Assembly: GCA_911728435.2 (NCBI GenBank)
Contig: OU452206.1
Coordinates: 15,468,297-15,532,296, forward strand
Reading direction: 5' to 3'
Length of the DNA stretch: 64,000 nucleotides
DNA from: Apoderus coryli
Lineage: Eukaryota > Arthropoda > Insecta > Coleoptera > Attelabidae
A program made the position numbers and the translations under genes. The notes beneath the pieces were generated by a model, which did not search any database, had not been told where the DNA came from, and was given only the letters and a program-made list of their open reading frames with translations. Numbering within the stretch: the first letter of the stretch is position 1; every line of letters begins with the position of its first letter. This document shows, piece after piece, positions 34,831 to 46,409 of this stretch.

Positions 34831-34834
34831 ATTG

Positions 34835-35340
34835 TTAGCGCTGTTATAGAGATACCAGGCATTGTGAATACTTGCATCAAGCATTCACGTAAAGAGACAC
34901 CACCACCATTTTTATGGAGCGGATGGAGATTCGGTATATCGCAATGTTCTGGTCAAAATTAGGGGTGTGTTTTGGCTCGAACAAAATCATTTTACATAAT
35001 CATAATTATTTCTACTTCAAATTAAATTATTTTCAAAGCATTCCAAGTAGAGTAAGTGTCAAGCATATTACTTACTCAAAACGTGGTTTAAAATACGTTA
35101 AAAATCTCTAAACTGAAGTAGGTTGTGGTGTTTGTGGACAGTAATGAATTCGGGGAAGTACAGAAAACTCACGAGGCTCTACTTGAAACAATTAGAAATG
35201 AGAGAGAGATAGACAAGATTTGGCGAACCTATAAAACTTCAACACTTTGTACTGTCAAAATACAGCTTATTCAAATTTTTCTAACAATTCCAACGAAACC
35301 GTTTTAAAATCAATTTCCGATCTATCAAAAAAATTTCAAC
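34835..35340. other. Unassigned stretch with coding-like piece
   Basis: 35125-35250 reads EVQKTHEALLETIRNEREID then KIWRTYKTS on the plus strand. The composition is more coding-like than the surroundings, but I recognise no family and see no splice partners. Confidence 0.3.
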
Positions 35341-35402
35341 AATATACAGGGTGATTCATCCTGAGTGACCTATTCAAAGTTCTCGGGAACTACAAAAGAT
35401 AT

Positions 35403-35771
35403 TAGTGTTTAAATGAAAGTCGAATCTCCACAAAATAAATTTAATAGAAACTATCGGCCATACATGTTTCGGGACTAGACCAGTCCCATCATCAGTGGCA
35501 TGTCAACAATCGAACAAACACAACACTAAGACGTACAATGTTTCATTATATCCCTATTGAAGCCATCATCCTATGGAAAAATATTTGAATTATAAAAAAA
35601 ATTTTAATTAATTTACAGTTACATATTTGGTCTAATTTTCTTTTTGTATATCATACTTTTCTTTGTTTTTTAATAAAGTTAAAACTATGTAACTATTTGT
35701 TTTTTGTTAAAGCCGGAATATTTAAACACTAAAATTGCAACTCCACTTAAGAATGGACTATTTTTTCAAAT
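35403..35771 (-). mobile_element. Retrozyme-like unit B with 12-bp TSD
   Basis: The insertion is bracketed by TACAAAAGATAT (35391-35402 and 35772-35783). The 316-bp core 35404-35719 is collinear with 28696-29000. It starts AGTGTTTAAAT, and the perfect inverse ATTTAAACACT follows at 35720-35730. After it comes a short piece (CAACTCCACTTAAG) resembling the start of a second unit, as in tandem-derived insertions. There is no coding sequence, only one hammerhead. Confidence 0.7.
35456..35499 (-). ncRNA. Hammerhead ribozyme candidate 5
   Basis: Minus strand: stem I GCCA, CTGATGA, extra T, stem II GGGAC/GTCCC with loop TGGTCTA, GAAA, ACATGT, A, then TGGC, which pairs with GCCA at all four positions. 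All core residues are intact. Confidence 0.65.
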
Positions 35772-36319
35772 TACAAAAGATATGTTGCTGAAACTTTAGA
35801 GTTCCGTAATATCGGAAAGGTTCTATATTGATGTACGATTTCCGGATTTATATTACTTCCGGTTATATTCAGATTCCCTATAAAATTTAAAGGCCACTTT
35901 GTTAAGCATTGCCTATACCAAAACCTAACCTGCAATATTTTTTCCGAAAAAGTTGACGTTTTTCGACTTCTACAAAAAAATCAATATTTTTATGATTATT
36001 TCATTCAAGCAAGCAAAATTTTAGAATACATTAGACGGAATACTGAGTATACAAATGATATAGTCCACTGTCGTCAGGCAGTTGCAGAACAAGATTTAAT
36101 TGAATTTAAAATCTGAGAAAAATAAAAAATGTTGTCCATCCATTTAAAATAACAAAGTAGGTGGTTACTTCCGGTATAACCGAAAGTAATATAAACCCGG
36201 AAAGAGTACATCAATATAGAACCTTTCCGGTGTTACTGAACCACAAAGTTTCAGCAACATATCTTTTGTAGTTCTCGAGAACTTTGAATAGGCCACTCAG
36301 GATGAATCATCATGTATCA

Positions 36320-37815
36320 ATACAACAAATAAACATATTTAATTTTTTTAATGTGGTGTTTGTGGAAGCATAATACGAAGTTGGCATCCATTTCCGGTAT
36401 ATCCAGATGATGAGAGATGAGTGCCACAAGGTTGTTGAGAAAAATCCTGTAAGGAAGTGACTTTATGTGGGGTATCACAAGGCTCCATATTGTGCCCAAT
36501 TCTGTATTTTATAAACAAAATGCCAATACTATTGATGCTTCGTTTCTACCTCAAGAACTTTTTAGTCAACGCATAGACAGACAGACAAATGATTTATTTA
36601 TTTTTAATGCATTGATAGTACGGTCCTTATAATATGTTCGGCATCAAAACAATGTAGTCTTTTTGCTCGAAAGAGGATGACAACCATTCGATGCATGATC
36701 CCTTGGCCAGTTCGGATGTTCTTGTAATATTGGCGGTGAATTCATTAATTAAAGTAATTCCACGTAACCAATTAACAAACTGCAAATACGCACGTTAATT
36801 ATTTCGAGCGAAATATGCGCTTAAATACATCTTTAATTTTCTAGTATTTGTAAACGATCATTTTGTGAAGCAATTTTTGTTTTATTTGGCCGGGAATGTG
36901 ACGGACAAAACAAACGGTCATCTCAACGATTTCAATGTTTCTCTAGCGTTTACATCATAAACACGATGAGACAAAATATACGAAACACATTCGATAAGAT
37001 ACGAGGAACGTTCAATTAGTCCAATGAATAAAATTTTTCCAAGTTTTGTTTAGCTAACATCTCTTAAATTTAAAATTGGGTGGAGCCCTTTTATCTTTTA
37101 TTCCACAGAAGCTTATCCATGACTGGAGCATAATCTGGCAGGAGACGGTGCTGAAAGAGGAGATATCCTTTTAACTCACTCTAATTTATCATCAACTAGT
37201 GGCGAAAGGATATTTCAGATTGTATGCTGCAGCAGAAAGGTCTGGTCACTTTAAGCAACTGATGTATAATAAACCGTACGTTGATGATTGTGAACAACCA
37301 GGTCAGTCAGATTTTAGACTTGGGAATTCTCTTTGATACAGGATTATCTTTTATCCTAAAATTGAGGTTCGCGAACTGTCTGGAGCGGAGTAGGAAGTAA
37401 TTGTAGATATTTTAGTAATTTGTATGCCATTAATTGTTGTATTTCATTTTGTACGCATTAGATTGGAAAACACTTCTGTGATTTGGAATCGGCTGTACAA
37501 CTCCCATATTGGAATCCGTTTTATCTTGATTTTCGTGATGATGGTGTTTATTTCTATTTCTAGAAAACGAAATTTGTATTCAAATGACTGTGGAAGTCTC
37601 CCTTGCGGTTTCAGATCTTTCTTCTAGGGGTCAGAAATGCTCAGAAATATAATATTTGTGATTTGGATTTTTTCATTTTATGTGTCGATTTTGGGCGTAT
37701 TACTAAAAATAGCTCCACGATTATGTCAATTCTATTGGTATTTTCCAATCAATAAATAAATTTAAAAATCATCCTGTCATGACATTTTTTCTAACTGACT
37801 ATGAATTATTAGAAA
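36320..37815. other. Intergenic stretch
   Basis: No gene or clear element end was recognised. Short frames at 36317-36499 and 37424-37627 lack any domain. Confidence 0.45.
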
Positions 37816-37817
37816 TA

Positions 37818-38095
37818 CGAGGGTTGCCTTTTATATTTCGGGACTTGGCAACCCTGGTGTTGCAATCTGGCAACTGACAGCTCTATCGTAAAGTTGGACA
37901 TTTTTGAGGTTATACGTACTCAGAACGTTTTGACATACGAGCGCTCTTTGTGTTGTTTACAGTAACATAAAAGATTCATCTCGGCCCAAAAATGGAATTA
38001 AATCGTGAACATTTTCGTGCGATTATTTTTTACAACTTTCGACGTGGATTAACTCAGCAACAGTGCAAACTTCGGTTTTTAGCAATTTAGAAAGA
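37818..38095 (+). pseudogene. Mariner 5' fragment: terminal repeat and transposase N-terminus
   Basis: It starts with the terminal repeat ACGAGGGTTGCCTTTTATAT. The ATG at 37992 opens MELNREHFRAIIFYNFRRGL, TQQQC, the helix-turn-helix start typical of mariner transposases, and reaches a stop after 32 codons because the rest is missing. It belongs to the same family as 33553-34228 and 59147-59190. Confidence 0.8.
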
Positions 38096-38149
38096 GTTAG
38101 CAGTGATGTAAGATATGATGAAATTGTATACTTATTGATGTATTTTCTT

Positions 38150-38370
38150 TATTTCCAACAAACTACTATTTAAAAAAAAAAAAACATTTCCAGAGCTGGG
38201 ATTCGAACCTAGAACCTTCGGCATGCGAAGCGCATACTCTCTCAATGCCGCCAAATTATTTTATTCAATTCTATTGAAAGAGTTCGAACTACCTAACTGG
38301 TGAAATTTTAAACGCAATTTTCTCGAGAATTATGGGAGCAAAGATGAAAAGTAACTGAGCTATCGTGGAA
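38150..38370 (-). repeat. tRNA-Ala-like SINE, copy 4, fullest head
   Basis: On the minus strand, GAGAGAGTATGCGCTTCGCA, TGCCGAAGG, then TAGGTTCGAATCCCAGC with a good B box (GGTTCGAATCC). CTTCGCATG, an alanine anticodon-loop arrangement with CGC, is visible. The T run and TAGTTTGTTGGAAATAAAG tail follow. No A box was found. Confidence 0.65.
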
Positions 38371-39015
38371 AAAAAAAATAAATAAAAAAAAGAAAGTCCA
38401 CGAATCTTCATTTATATGCTGGCATTGCAAATTTTCAAGTTTTGTAATTTTAATTTTGCAACTGAATGGAGACAATGTGAATTGACCAAATTGAAAGTGG
38501 CTATAAAAATGACTTCCAACAGATTTTTCTTTCCACAAATTATTAACTGCGGAGTCGGGCTGTTTCGCGAAAATGAAAACGAACCCTTGAATATCATTCA
38601 GTTATAAAAATCAAGAATCTGTTGATTCGGACAACACTTATTATTGGAAGAAAATGTGAAACATCTCTAAATACAGACTCGTTTTACGTTGATCTGCTCC
38701 AAATGATACAGGTGCCAAAGAGCATCGAAACGATTCGACCAAATATTTGGCGAAAAAGACAAAATAACTGATTTTGTTTGTTAATTTTTTAAGATTCCAA
38801 CAATAAAATTAGAGGAGTGTCAAGAGTAATAAAAATATTGTACACATTTTGCAAAATTAAGTATAGAAAATATTATTTTTGTTTTATTTTTTTTATTTTC
38901 TTTGACCTTTTTCTTATAAATAATGTATTTATTATTTTTTTCTTCTTGATTTTAGGTCGATTTTTACGTAATAATTAATATTCTTTCCAAAATTTTTTTT
39001 TTTTAATTTTTATTT

Positions 39016-39055
39016 GACGTTTCGATCATTTTTTGATCTTTTTCAAAAATGTCAG
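39016..39055 (-). ncRNA. Hammerhead-like relic, left arm
   Basis: Minus strand TTGAAAAAGATC, loop, GATCGAAACGTC. GAAAC and a 4-bp stem II remain, but the CTGANGA box is degraded (TTGAAAA). It is not expected to be active. Confidence 0.3.
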
Positions 39056-39364
39056 TATATCATGAAATGATTTAAAACTATACATCGACGAGTAACAACA
39101 AATTGACGATACATATTTACGTTCTACATTACACTTTAAAAATGTACATTCACACAAAAATGTACATTCTGTGAATGTACATTTTTGAAGCATTATTTTT
39201 AAAATATTATTTTGATTAGAAAAATAAGAAAACCAATGTAATCTTCAGTGACATGATTTTGTATGTAATTAGTTAACATTTTAAAGTGTAATCTAGAACG
39301 TAAATATGTATCGTCAATTTGTTGCTACTCGTCGATGTATAGTTTTAAATCATTTCATTATATA

Positions 39365-39404
39365 CTGACATTTTTGAAAAAGATCAAAAAATGATCGAAA
39401 CGTC
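39365..39404 (+). ncRNA. Hammerhead-like relic, right arm
   Basis: Same sequence as the left-arm relic on the opposite strand, with the same degraded CTGANGA box. Confidence 0.3.
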
Positions 39405-39499
39405 AAATAAAAATTAAAAAAAAAAATTTGGAGAGAATATTAATTATTACGTAAAAATCGACCTAAAATCAAGAAGAAAAAAAAAATATTATTTATAGT

Positions 39500-40055
39500 T
39501 TGACACGGAAATTCAAAAAACAAAACATTGTTATTGTATATTCCAAATTCCTATATGTAACCTATGTCAGCACTATTTTTGAGGAAAACCTACTTTAAGC
39601 TAATTAGACCAGTTATTATCGGTTGGCTAATGTTTTTGCTATAAGTAAATTGGAATAACAACGTCGCCGTGTCTGCTAGATAATCTTTAATACTAATTTT
39701 ATTAGCCGCATTTTCTATAATTAACATAAGCTGCTTATTTATACATATACACATAGTTTTATAATTATTTTTATAAATATGCATGCATACTGTTATGATC
39801 AGACCTAAAGTATTGGGATAACATCATCTAATTACTATTTAAATATTCATACAGCGCCATATTGGCCTATTTATGAGATAGCTCAAAAGTCATTAGTAGA
39901 AAAATTGTTAATCAGCCTATATCAGTCGTTCTTTTTGCATTTTATAAGTGTAAACATTAATTTTACTCTGACTGACTGACTTTGTACCGGTTCTAATTTT
40001 GATTCATCTGTGTGTTTAGTATGTCCCCTGTTTTGCAGTACCGTGTGTCCCATTC
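39500..40055. other. Intergenic stretch
   Basis: No supported feature; short frames on the minus strand lack domains. Confidence 0.4.
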
Positions 40056-40061
40056 TGGGTA

Positions 40062-41768
40062 GGGTTAGTTGGGGTAATCGTGAACAGGGGCAATTGTAAA
40101 CATACACAATAACTTTTGAATTTGGCGGGTAATTATAGCGTTGACCCACAGCAGGGACACCTGCGTTCTTCGTTGGTTTGGCATTGTTGTAATAGACGTG
40201 GTTGTGATCTTTGTTTACTACAAAAATATATTATTTTTCAACGCGGTTAAAATAGTTGTGAAGGCGGTTTGCACTGACTATCGATTAATTTGATAAAGTC
40301 AATCTCTGATTAAGGTAAGTTGCGTTATTTAAGTAGTAAGGTTGATTATTATGGTACTTGCTATAAGGGTATTAGATTTTTGGTTAGGTTTTACAAATAA
40401 ATAATTAGACGTGTGTTTACAATTGCCCCAGCAAAAATTAAAATGGGGCAATTGGAAACTTTTACTTGAGGCAATTGTGAACATATGTGGTGTGTATGAT
40501 ATTTCTTTTTCAGAGGCACAATGGTGCGAAATTACTCCAAAAAACGCCCTGATAACCCAAGATATACTGACATACATCTTGCTAATGCTGTCGATGATGT
40601 ACTGAATAAAAATAAAACATTCAGGCACCACTTTCAAGAAGAATTGACCCGGGCATGATTGGTATTTGAGGTTTATGAAAAGGCATTCAAATTTGTCGTT
40701 CAAAAAGCCAGAACATCTGCAGAAACTTCGAAAAGATGCCAGGGATCCGTTCGTTGTCTACGACTTTTATAACAAACTTCAAGAGTTAATTACTGAAAAA
40801 TCGCTAGATGATCCCAATAAAGCTGCTTTATATTTAATGCAGACGAGTCTGGGTTTAGTAGCGATCCTTCTAGAGTTAGAGCAATTGGAGAAAAAGGAAA
40901 AACTTTATCTCGCATTTCCGGAGGCTCGGGAAGAGAGTCGACAGCTGAAGAAAGAAGAGAATGAACCAGATGACGTATTACCACTTGCGTCCTTTACTAA
41001 TAAAAGAAAATTGCAGTCTGTTATTTATAAAGAGGTAAAGTGGGCGACATACAGACTGATACTTTTATTCTGCTTAAATACGCATCATTAGACAAAAAGA
41101 CCATTGAATATAAATATGTATGTGTGGTTAATCAGAAAGATGAAGATGATGGAGAAATTGCCATAACAGGATTAAGGTCAGTGGATAAGACCTGTTCTGG
41201 CTTCTTTATTAATGAGATAGCCAGGTCCTATATTACAATCGATATGGTGCAAGCTATTCTTCCTCATCCTGAAATAAAGTTTGTTGGGCGAAAAATGATA
41301 TATTCATTTCCGGGAACCATAGTCATTTTTGAAAAATTTTAAAATAATAAGAGTTTAAATGTATTTTTCTATTTAAATTAAAAACTTACTTTACCTAGGT
41401 ATTCTCATTTTTTCTTGGGGTAATTGTGAACAGCATTATTTCGAGTGATATGAAATTAAAAATCCAACGACATGGTTATTTGTTTTCTATTACCCCTTGT
41501 AAAATAACGTAGGCTATATGAACGATAATCATGATGTTCACATTTGCCCCAATATTTCAAGAAAATTATTTTTTCCTTGGGTAAAGGTAAACACGATTTT
41601 TTTCTATAAAGTCTTAAGAGATGCTCGTTAACGCGCATGAAGCCCATAAGGCTTTCCCATGCATAACTTTTTGCCACTCATACTATATCTGTAAATATCA
41701 AGATTTAAATTTTAGTCTTCTTCAAAGTTCATTTTGTAGAAATCGTTTACCATTACCCCAACTAACCC
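40062..41768 (+). mobile_element. Pogo/Tigger-type element with TA target site and 15-mer iterons
   Basis: The ends GGGTTAGTTGGGGTAAT and ATTACCCCAACTAACCC are inverted repeats, and TA lies on both sides (40060-40061 and 41769-41770), as for Tc1/mariner/pogo elements. A transposase relic lies inside. The word GGGGCAATTGTGAAC and close variants occur about eight times, in both orientations, near both ends (about 40086, 40423, 40443, 40469, 41416, 41537, 41577, 41745). Confidence 0.85.
40521..41342 (+). pseudogene. Pogo/jerky-like transposase relic, frame-shifted
   Basis: The start ATG gives MVRNYSKKRPDNPRYTDIHL, typical of these transposases, but meets a stop near 40657. The next frame reads RFMKRHSNLSFKKPEHLQKL and ARDPFVVYDFYNKLQELI (CENP-B-like DNA-binding domain to linker). 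Then, in another frame, ADESGFSSDPSRVRAIGEKG and SGGSGREST, which contains the first catalytic Asp of the DDE domain. Nearly all of the remaining DDE domain is deleted. A C-terminal part (41040-41342, GDIQTDTFILLKYASLDKKT and following, to FEKF and a stop) remains open. Confidence 0.8.
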
Positions 41769-41774
41769 TACTTT

Positions 41775-41935
41775 TGTTATTGTTATAGATAGAAAGTTGC
41801 TGTTTTCACCACAGTGCAGTGTGCTACTTTTGCGTGCAAAATTGACATAAAAATATTATTAAAAAAATACAGGCGATGCTCTATACAGTGAAAGACCAAA
41901 ATGTCGACTGAAATTGCACTTTAGAGACTTTTTCA
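41775..41935. other. Short spacer
   Basis: No feature seen. Confidence 0.3.
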
Positions 41936-41937
41936 CT

Positions 41938-44328
41938 ACACCGGGTGTCCCACCGGGAAGGGATTCGATCGATTATGGAGAAACTACACTGTGGAACAAT
42001 GTGAAAATCTGGTGTAGTACTTAGGTCGATGGGGCCAATTCGGCTAAAATGTTTTCAACAATCTAGCACTTCCGGTTATACCGGAAATGGGTGTCAACTT
42101 CCTTATTTCAAATACGACCCTATATAAATTATATTTTTTTTGAATTCTCCTTGTAGTTCTAAACATATTTCATGCATACTATGTTGTACCTATTGCCAGC
42201 CGTTTTCGAAATATTTGAAATTTTATGTCAAAAATTACGTTTTCAGAATAATGAATAATTACAATTTTTTATTATATGCAAGCTTTAATAATTTAATTTG
42301 TTCGAATATCCTAGGAGATATAGACCTACTTTAGGCGCCTACGTATATTTTTTTAGTAAATATAATACAGGGTATTTGAAAAAAAGGGTAAAAAATCAAA
42401 TTGGAAAGTGTCAAAATTCAAAATTTTTAAATGGCAACCTCCCATTTTATATTTTTTTAATTTTTTTGCATCAATAATAGGGGCAAGTTTATGAAAGGAT
42501 GTCTATCCCAAAAACTGAAAGTTTTCAAAATATTGGCAATTTTACATTTTTCTATTCCAATAGTGATATGAATTTGAAATTTAATTGATTTTAGTTGGCC
42601 ATGATGGGGCTTTAGATAGCAAATAAATATGACACTTGCCAAAAATAATCAACAATTATGACAAATTGTAGACATTAATTAGTAGTAATAATCATGGCGG
42701 GCGTATAAATAAATTATACTCTCGCATACTATCTAAATGTGTTTATTATTTATGGATGTGAAAAACACAAGCCATCACCAAAAGTTGTTAAACGGATAAT
42801 AGATAATTTCAAAAATTTCGGGTCCGTCAAGACAAAAATAAAACGAAGGAAACCTATTTGTGACGATGAAGCTGTACTGGGGTACTTCACGGCATATCCT
42901 ACGACATCTCTGAGAAAATTTGCACTGGAGTCTGGATTTTCTAAAAGCACCATTCTCCATAAATAACATCCAACAATAACAAATTTAGATAGTATTCGTT
43001 AGTATAATTTATACGCCCGCCATGATTAATGTCTACAATTTGTCATAGTTGTTGATTTTATTCTATTCCGTAAAGACAAAAATAAAAAAAGGGGGGTACT
43101 TCACGGCATATCCTACGACATCTCTGCGAAAATTTGCAGTAGAGTCTGGATTTTCTAAAAGCGATCGATTATTATATCTGGGGGACGATCAAAAATTAAG
43201 TGTACAGCAGGCATTTGACCACTAAAGAGGACTGTATGCAAAGAGTTCGGAATGCATTTGTCAATTTGAGTCAACCGTCTCTTCGGCGGGCAACACATGA
43301 ACAATTAATTTTGAGATGTGAAAAGAGTTTAGAAGTTCAAGGTCAAAATTTTGAACATTTGTTAAAGTAATTTTTTTTTATGAGTTGACGTTAGATAAGT
43401 TTGGATCATACGTCCACGTTATTAGTTAATCAAATTCCTCACAGTCTCGAAACATTCGAAAATATGTATTATTAGTTTAACAACTTTTGGTAATGGTTTA
43501 TGTTTTTCTGGGTATTTGGTAGCAAATGTTATCACACGTTCTTGTTATCACTCTGTCACATTATCCATAAATAATAAACAAATATAGATAGTATTCGTTA
43601 GTATAATTTATACGCCCGCCATGATTATTACTAGTACAATTTGTCATAATTGTTTATTATTTTTGTCAAGTGTCATATTTATTTGCTATCTAAAGCCATC
43701 ATGGCCAACTAAGATCAATTAAATTTCAAATTCATATCACTATTGTAATAGAAAAATGTAAAATTGCCAATATTTTGAAAACTATCAGTTTTTGGGATAG
43801 ACATCCTTTCATAAACTTGCCCTTATTTTTTATGCAAAAAAATAAAAAAAATATAAAATTTTGAATTTTGACACTTTTTTCAATTTGATTTTTTACCTTT
43901 TTTTTTCAAATACCCTGTATTAATATTTACTAAAAAATATTCGTTTGCGCCTAAAGTAGGTCTATATCCCCCAGGATATTCTAACAAATTATATTATTAA
44001 AGCTTCTATATAATCAAAAATTGTTATTATTCTTTATTCTGAAAACGTAATTTTTGACATAAAATTTTAAATATTTCGAAAACGGCTGGCGATTGGTACA
44101 ACATAGTATGCATGAAATATGTTTAGAATTACAAGGAGAATCCAAAAAAAATATATTTTATATAGGGTCGTAATAACACCCATTTCCGGTATAACCGGAA
44201 GTGCTAGATTCTTGAAAACATTTTAGCCGAATTGGTCCCGTCGACCTAAGTACTACACCAGATTTGCAGATTGTTCTACCGTGTAGTTTCTCCATAATCG
44301 ATCGAATCCCTTCCCAGTGGGACACGGA
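41938..44328. mobile_element. 2.4 kb palindromic IS630/mariner-like element
   Basis: Arms of about 780-800 bp (41938-42735 and 43564-44328) are reverse complements with modest divergence. The outer end is ACACCGGGTGTCCCACCGGG and the inner half of each arm begins with TACAGGGTATTTG (42366; complement at 43914-43920). The middle carries transposase remnants and a partial third copy of the inner arm (42999-43060). A solo copy of the outer arm lies at 45819-46107. Confidence 0.85.
42739..43375 (+). pseudogene. Insect DDE transposase remnant (HTH and C-terminus)
   Basis: 42760-42966 encodes KPSPKVVKRIIDNFKNFGSV, then RRKPICDDEAVLGYFTAYP and SLRKFALESGFSKSTILHK. This is a double helix-turn-helix of the kind found at the start of IS630/mariner-like insect transposases (DUF4817-type). 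A second, frame-shifted copy of YFTAYPTTSLRKFA is at about 43098-43160. 43222-43370 encodes TTKEDCMQRVRNAFVNLSQP then FEHLLK and a stop, a typical transposase C-terminus. The catalytic DDE/DDD middle is gone. Confidence 0.75.
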
Positions 44329-44334
44329 TTATTT

Positions 44335-45815
44335 ATTTTACCTTCATTTATTTTGTCTTTGTCACTCAATTTGCTGTACATCTAAAAACGCTTGAAGAGG
44401 CAATGCCGGACTTACCATCTTTGTTTCACACATTAAAGTATTGCTGCAGTAATACCTACTATGCTAGGCAGAATTGTGCAGCTCCAATTGTTATTAATGT
44501 GTTTAAGTTTAACGTTGATAGAGCTAAATGGAATGTGTACTCATAAATATAATACATACTTTGAAAATAAAATACGTACATGAGTACATGCCTGCGATGA
44601 ATGAATTTATAGCAAAATACAATAGATAATCAACTCAACTCGCATAAATTAGTATACATCAACTTTAAATAAAAAAAAAACTTTGTAATACTCATAAAAA
44701 TGTGTGCAGTTAATTGTTAGCTGATCAGTTTCTGTTTAATAAAAAATCGGAGACTAATATTAATCAATGTGGTTGTAGATAACAATAATTAAAAGTGGCA
44801 ACTCGCCGTGCATAGGGACGACAGGCAGTGCCTCGCGCTTAAAATGTTTTAATTACGGCCAGAATGGATGTTTTTATTGACGATGGCCTACTCTCGTTTT
44901 GTGATCGCCGACGGGCAAGCCGCGGGCAGGACATTGTGCCTCATTGGATAGCGAAATGGACGCACGATTTACATGACAGTTATTTTCATAATTTAAAACA
45001 AATCACCATGTGCGGAGGTATAATTGGTTAAAAAGTTAGTGAGACACTGCCTCATAGGACTAGCCGCCCCTGCAATAGAGCCACGAAGGGTTCCACCGTA
45101 CAAACTATGGAGGAGATAATTTTATACCTAGTGTGACTAGATTGGGCAATTCTCAATTCAAACATCGATTTCTTTGCACCTACGCCAGTGTTTATTGCAT
45201 TCCTTGCAAGGATCTTGCGAATGGCTTGAGCATATTTAGGATTCTCTGTGTTTGAGTTATTGTCTTATTTATTCAACATTTCGATTTCAATAATAATCAC
45301 ATTTGAAAATGTTTCTATTTTGTTTGCAGAAAAACAACATTTGCATAAACACGATGCACCATCATCAGAACCCGTCGGGAATGGCATAACAAATTGAAGA
45401 AATACCCGTAAAGCTCACCGGTATAGTTACCATTAATCATAATAAAACAGAAGAGGAGAACGACATGCCTTAATTATAAAAACCTGACTTTTATGTAGCA
45501 GCAACTATATAAATAATAAGAATAATATAAAAGAAAAATAATAAAAAGAATAATCAACAAAACAAAAATAACGAAGAAAACGTGATGGAAGCTCGACCAA
45601 TGTTGTTGTTGTTGTTGTTGTGACGTCGTCAAAATGTTAAAGGTGACTGCTAACAGGTATGCATGAAATTATTTTTGAATTTTTGTGTTTTTTTTCGGTA
45701 ATTAATTGGTCTAGTGACCTTAAAGTAAGGTTTTGGTTGTGAAAATATACCAGAAAACTGTAAATCGCATTCTACAATGTCTAGAGAAGTATTTCTTTTA
45801 AAGATTTAAAAAATA
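44335..45815. other. Intergenic stretch
   Basis: Plus-strand 44385-44500 reads EEAMPDLPSLFHTLKYCCS-like sequence without a known match. A TGT microsatellite lies at 45602-45620. No gene was called. Confidence 0.4.
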
Positions 45816-45818
45816 TAT

Positions 45819-46107
45819 ATACAGGGTGACCCACGATGAAGAGCGGCGGTCGATTACGGAGAAACTACACTGTGGAGCAATCTGAAAATCAGGTGTAGTC
45901 CGTAGGTTAACGGGACCAATTGGGCTAAAATGTTTTCAAGAATCTAGTACTTCCGGTTACACCGGAAATGAATGTAAACTTCCTTATTTCAAATGCGACC
46001 CTATATAAATTTTACTTTTTTTGGATTCTCCTTGTAATTCTTAACATATTTCATGCATAATGTGTTATACCTATCGCCAGCCGTTTTCGAAATATTTGAT
46101 ATTTTAT
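45819..46107 (+). repeat. Solo outer arm of the palindromic element
   Basis: TACAGGGTGACCCACGATGA begins a copy of the 41938-42240 arm (GGAGAAACTACACTGTGGA, ACTTCCGGTTACACCGG, CAGCCGTTTTCGAAATATTTG). It ends exactly where the Penelope-like sequence begins. Confidence 0.75.
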
Positions 46108-46191
46108 CTTCTGAAATAATCCATTACGACGAGGAGCGGGATGCATTTACAAAACAAAGACGTCTACTCCACAAAATGTTTTATATTGGTT

Positions 46192-46235
46192 AGCCAAACA
46201 TGTTTCGGAACTCACCGTTCCATCATCAGTGGCTT
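46192..46235 (-). ncRNA. Hammerhead ribozyme candidate 6
   Basis: Minus strand: stem I AGCCA, CTGATGA, extra T, stem II GGAAC/GTTCC with loop GGTGA, GAAA, ACATGT, T, then TGGCT, pairing with AGCCA over five bases. The core is complete; it has the best stem I of the set. Confidence 0.7.
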
Positions 46236-46409
46236 TAATAAGCTTTTACAAAAATCTTACCTAGTGTCTAAGGCGTATACATAGATTTTTGAAACATGAA
46301 TACTAGAATATACAAAAGAAAAATCAGAGTGAAGCAGTTATATAATGCTAACAAAACCACTTACCATTTTGTGAAAACTATTCAATAGTATAAAAAATAT
46401 AATTGAGGT

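Larger units (their letters stand above)
35344..36316. mobile_element. Inverted-repeat element split by a retrozyme-like insertion
   Basis: The left arm (35344-35402 and 35772-35890) and right arm (about 36180-36316) are reverse complements: TACAGGGTGATTCATC at the outer edge, GTTCTCGGGAACTAC against GTAGTTCTCGAGAAC, and TTCCGGTTAT-like blocks inside. The left arm is interrupted by 35403-35771, which is flanked by TACAAAAGATAT on both sides. Confidence 0.8.
38930..39495. repeat. Palindrome with hammerhead-like relics in both arms
   Basis: The arms are about 38930-39130 and 39290-39495 (TTAGGTCGATTTTTACG against its complement, CATCGACGAGTAACAAC against its complement). A second small palindrome with ACATTCACA/TGTGAATGT lies at the centre near 39150-39185. 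Each arm carries a GACGTTTCGATC..GATC block. Confidence 0.75.

Noticed and set aside
40411..40605. Plus-strand frame of 64 codons
   Set aside because: It overlaps the iterons and start of the pogo transposase in another frame; the supported frame is MVRNYSKKRP.
45340..45390. CATCATCAG near 45360 as a hammerhead
   Set aside because: No GTTTCG partner within range.
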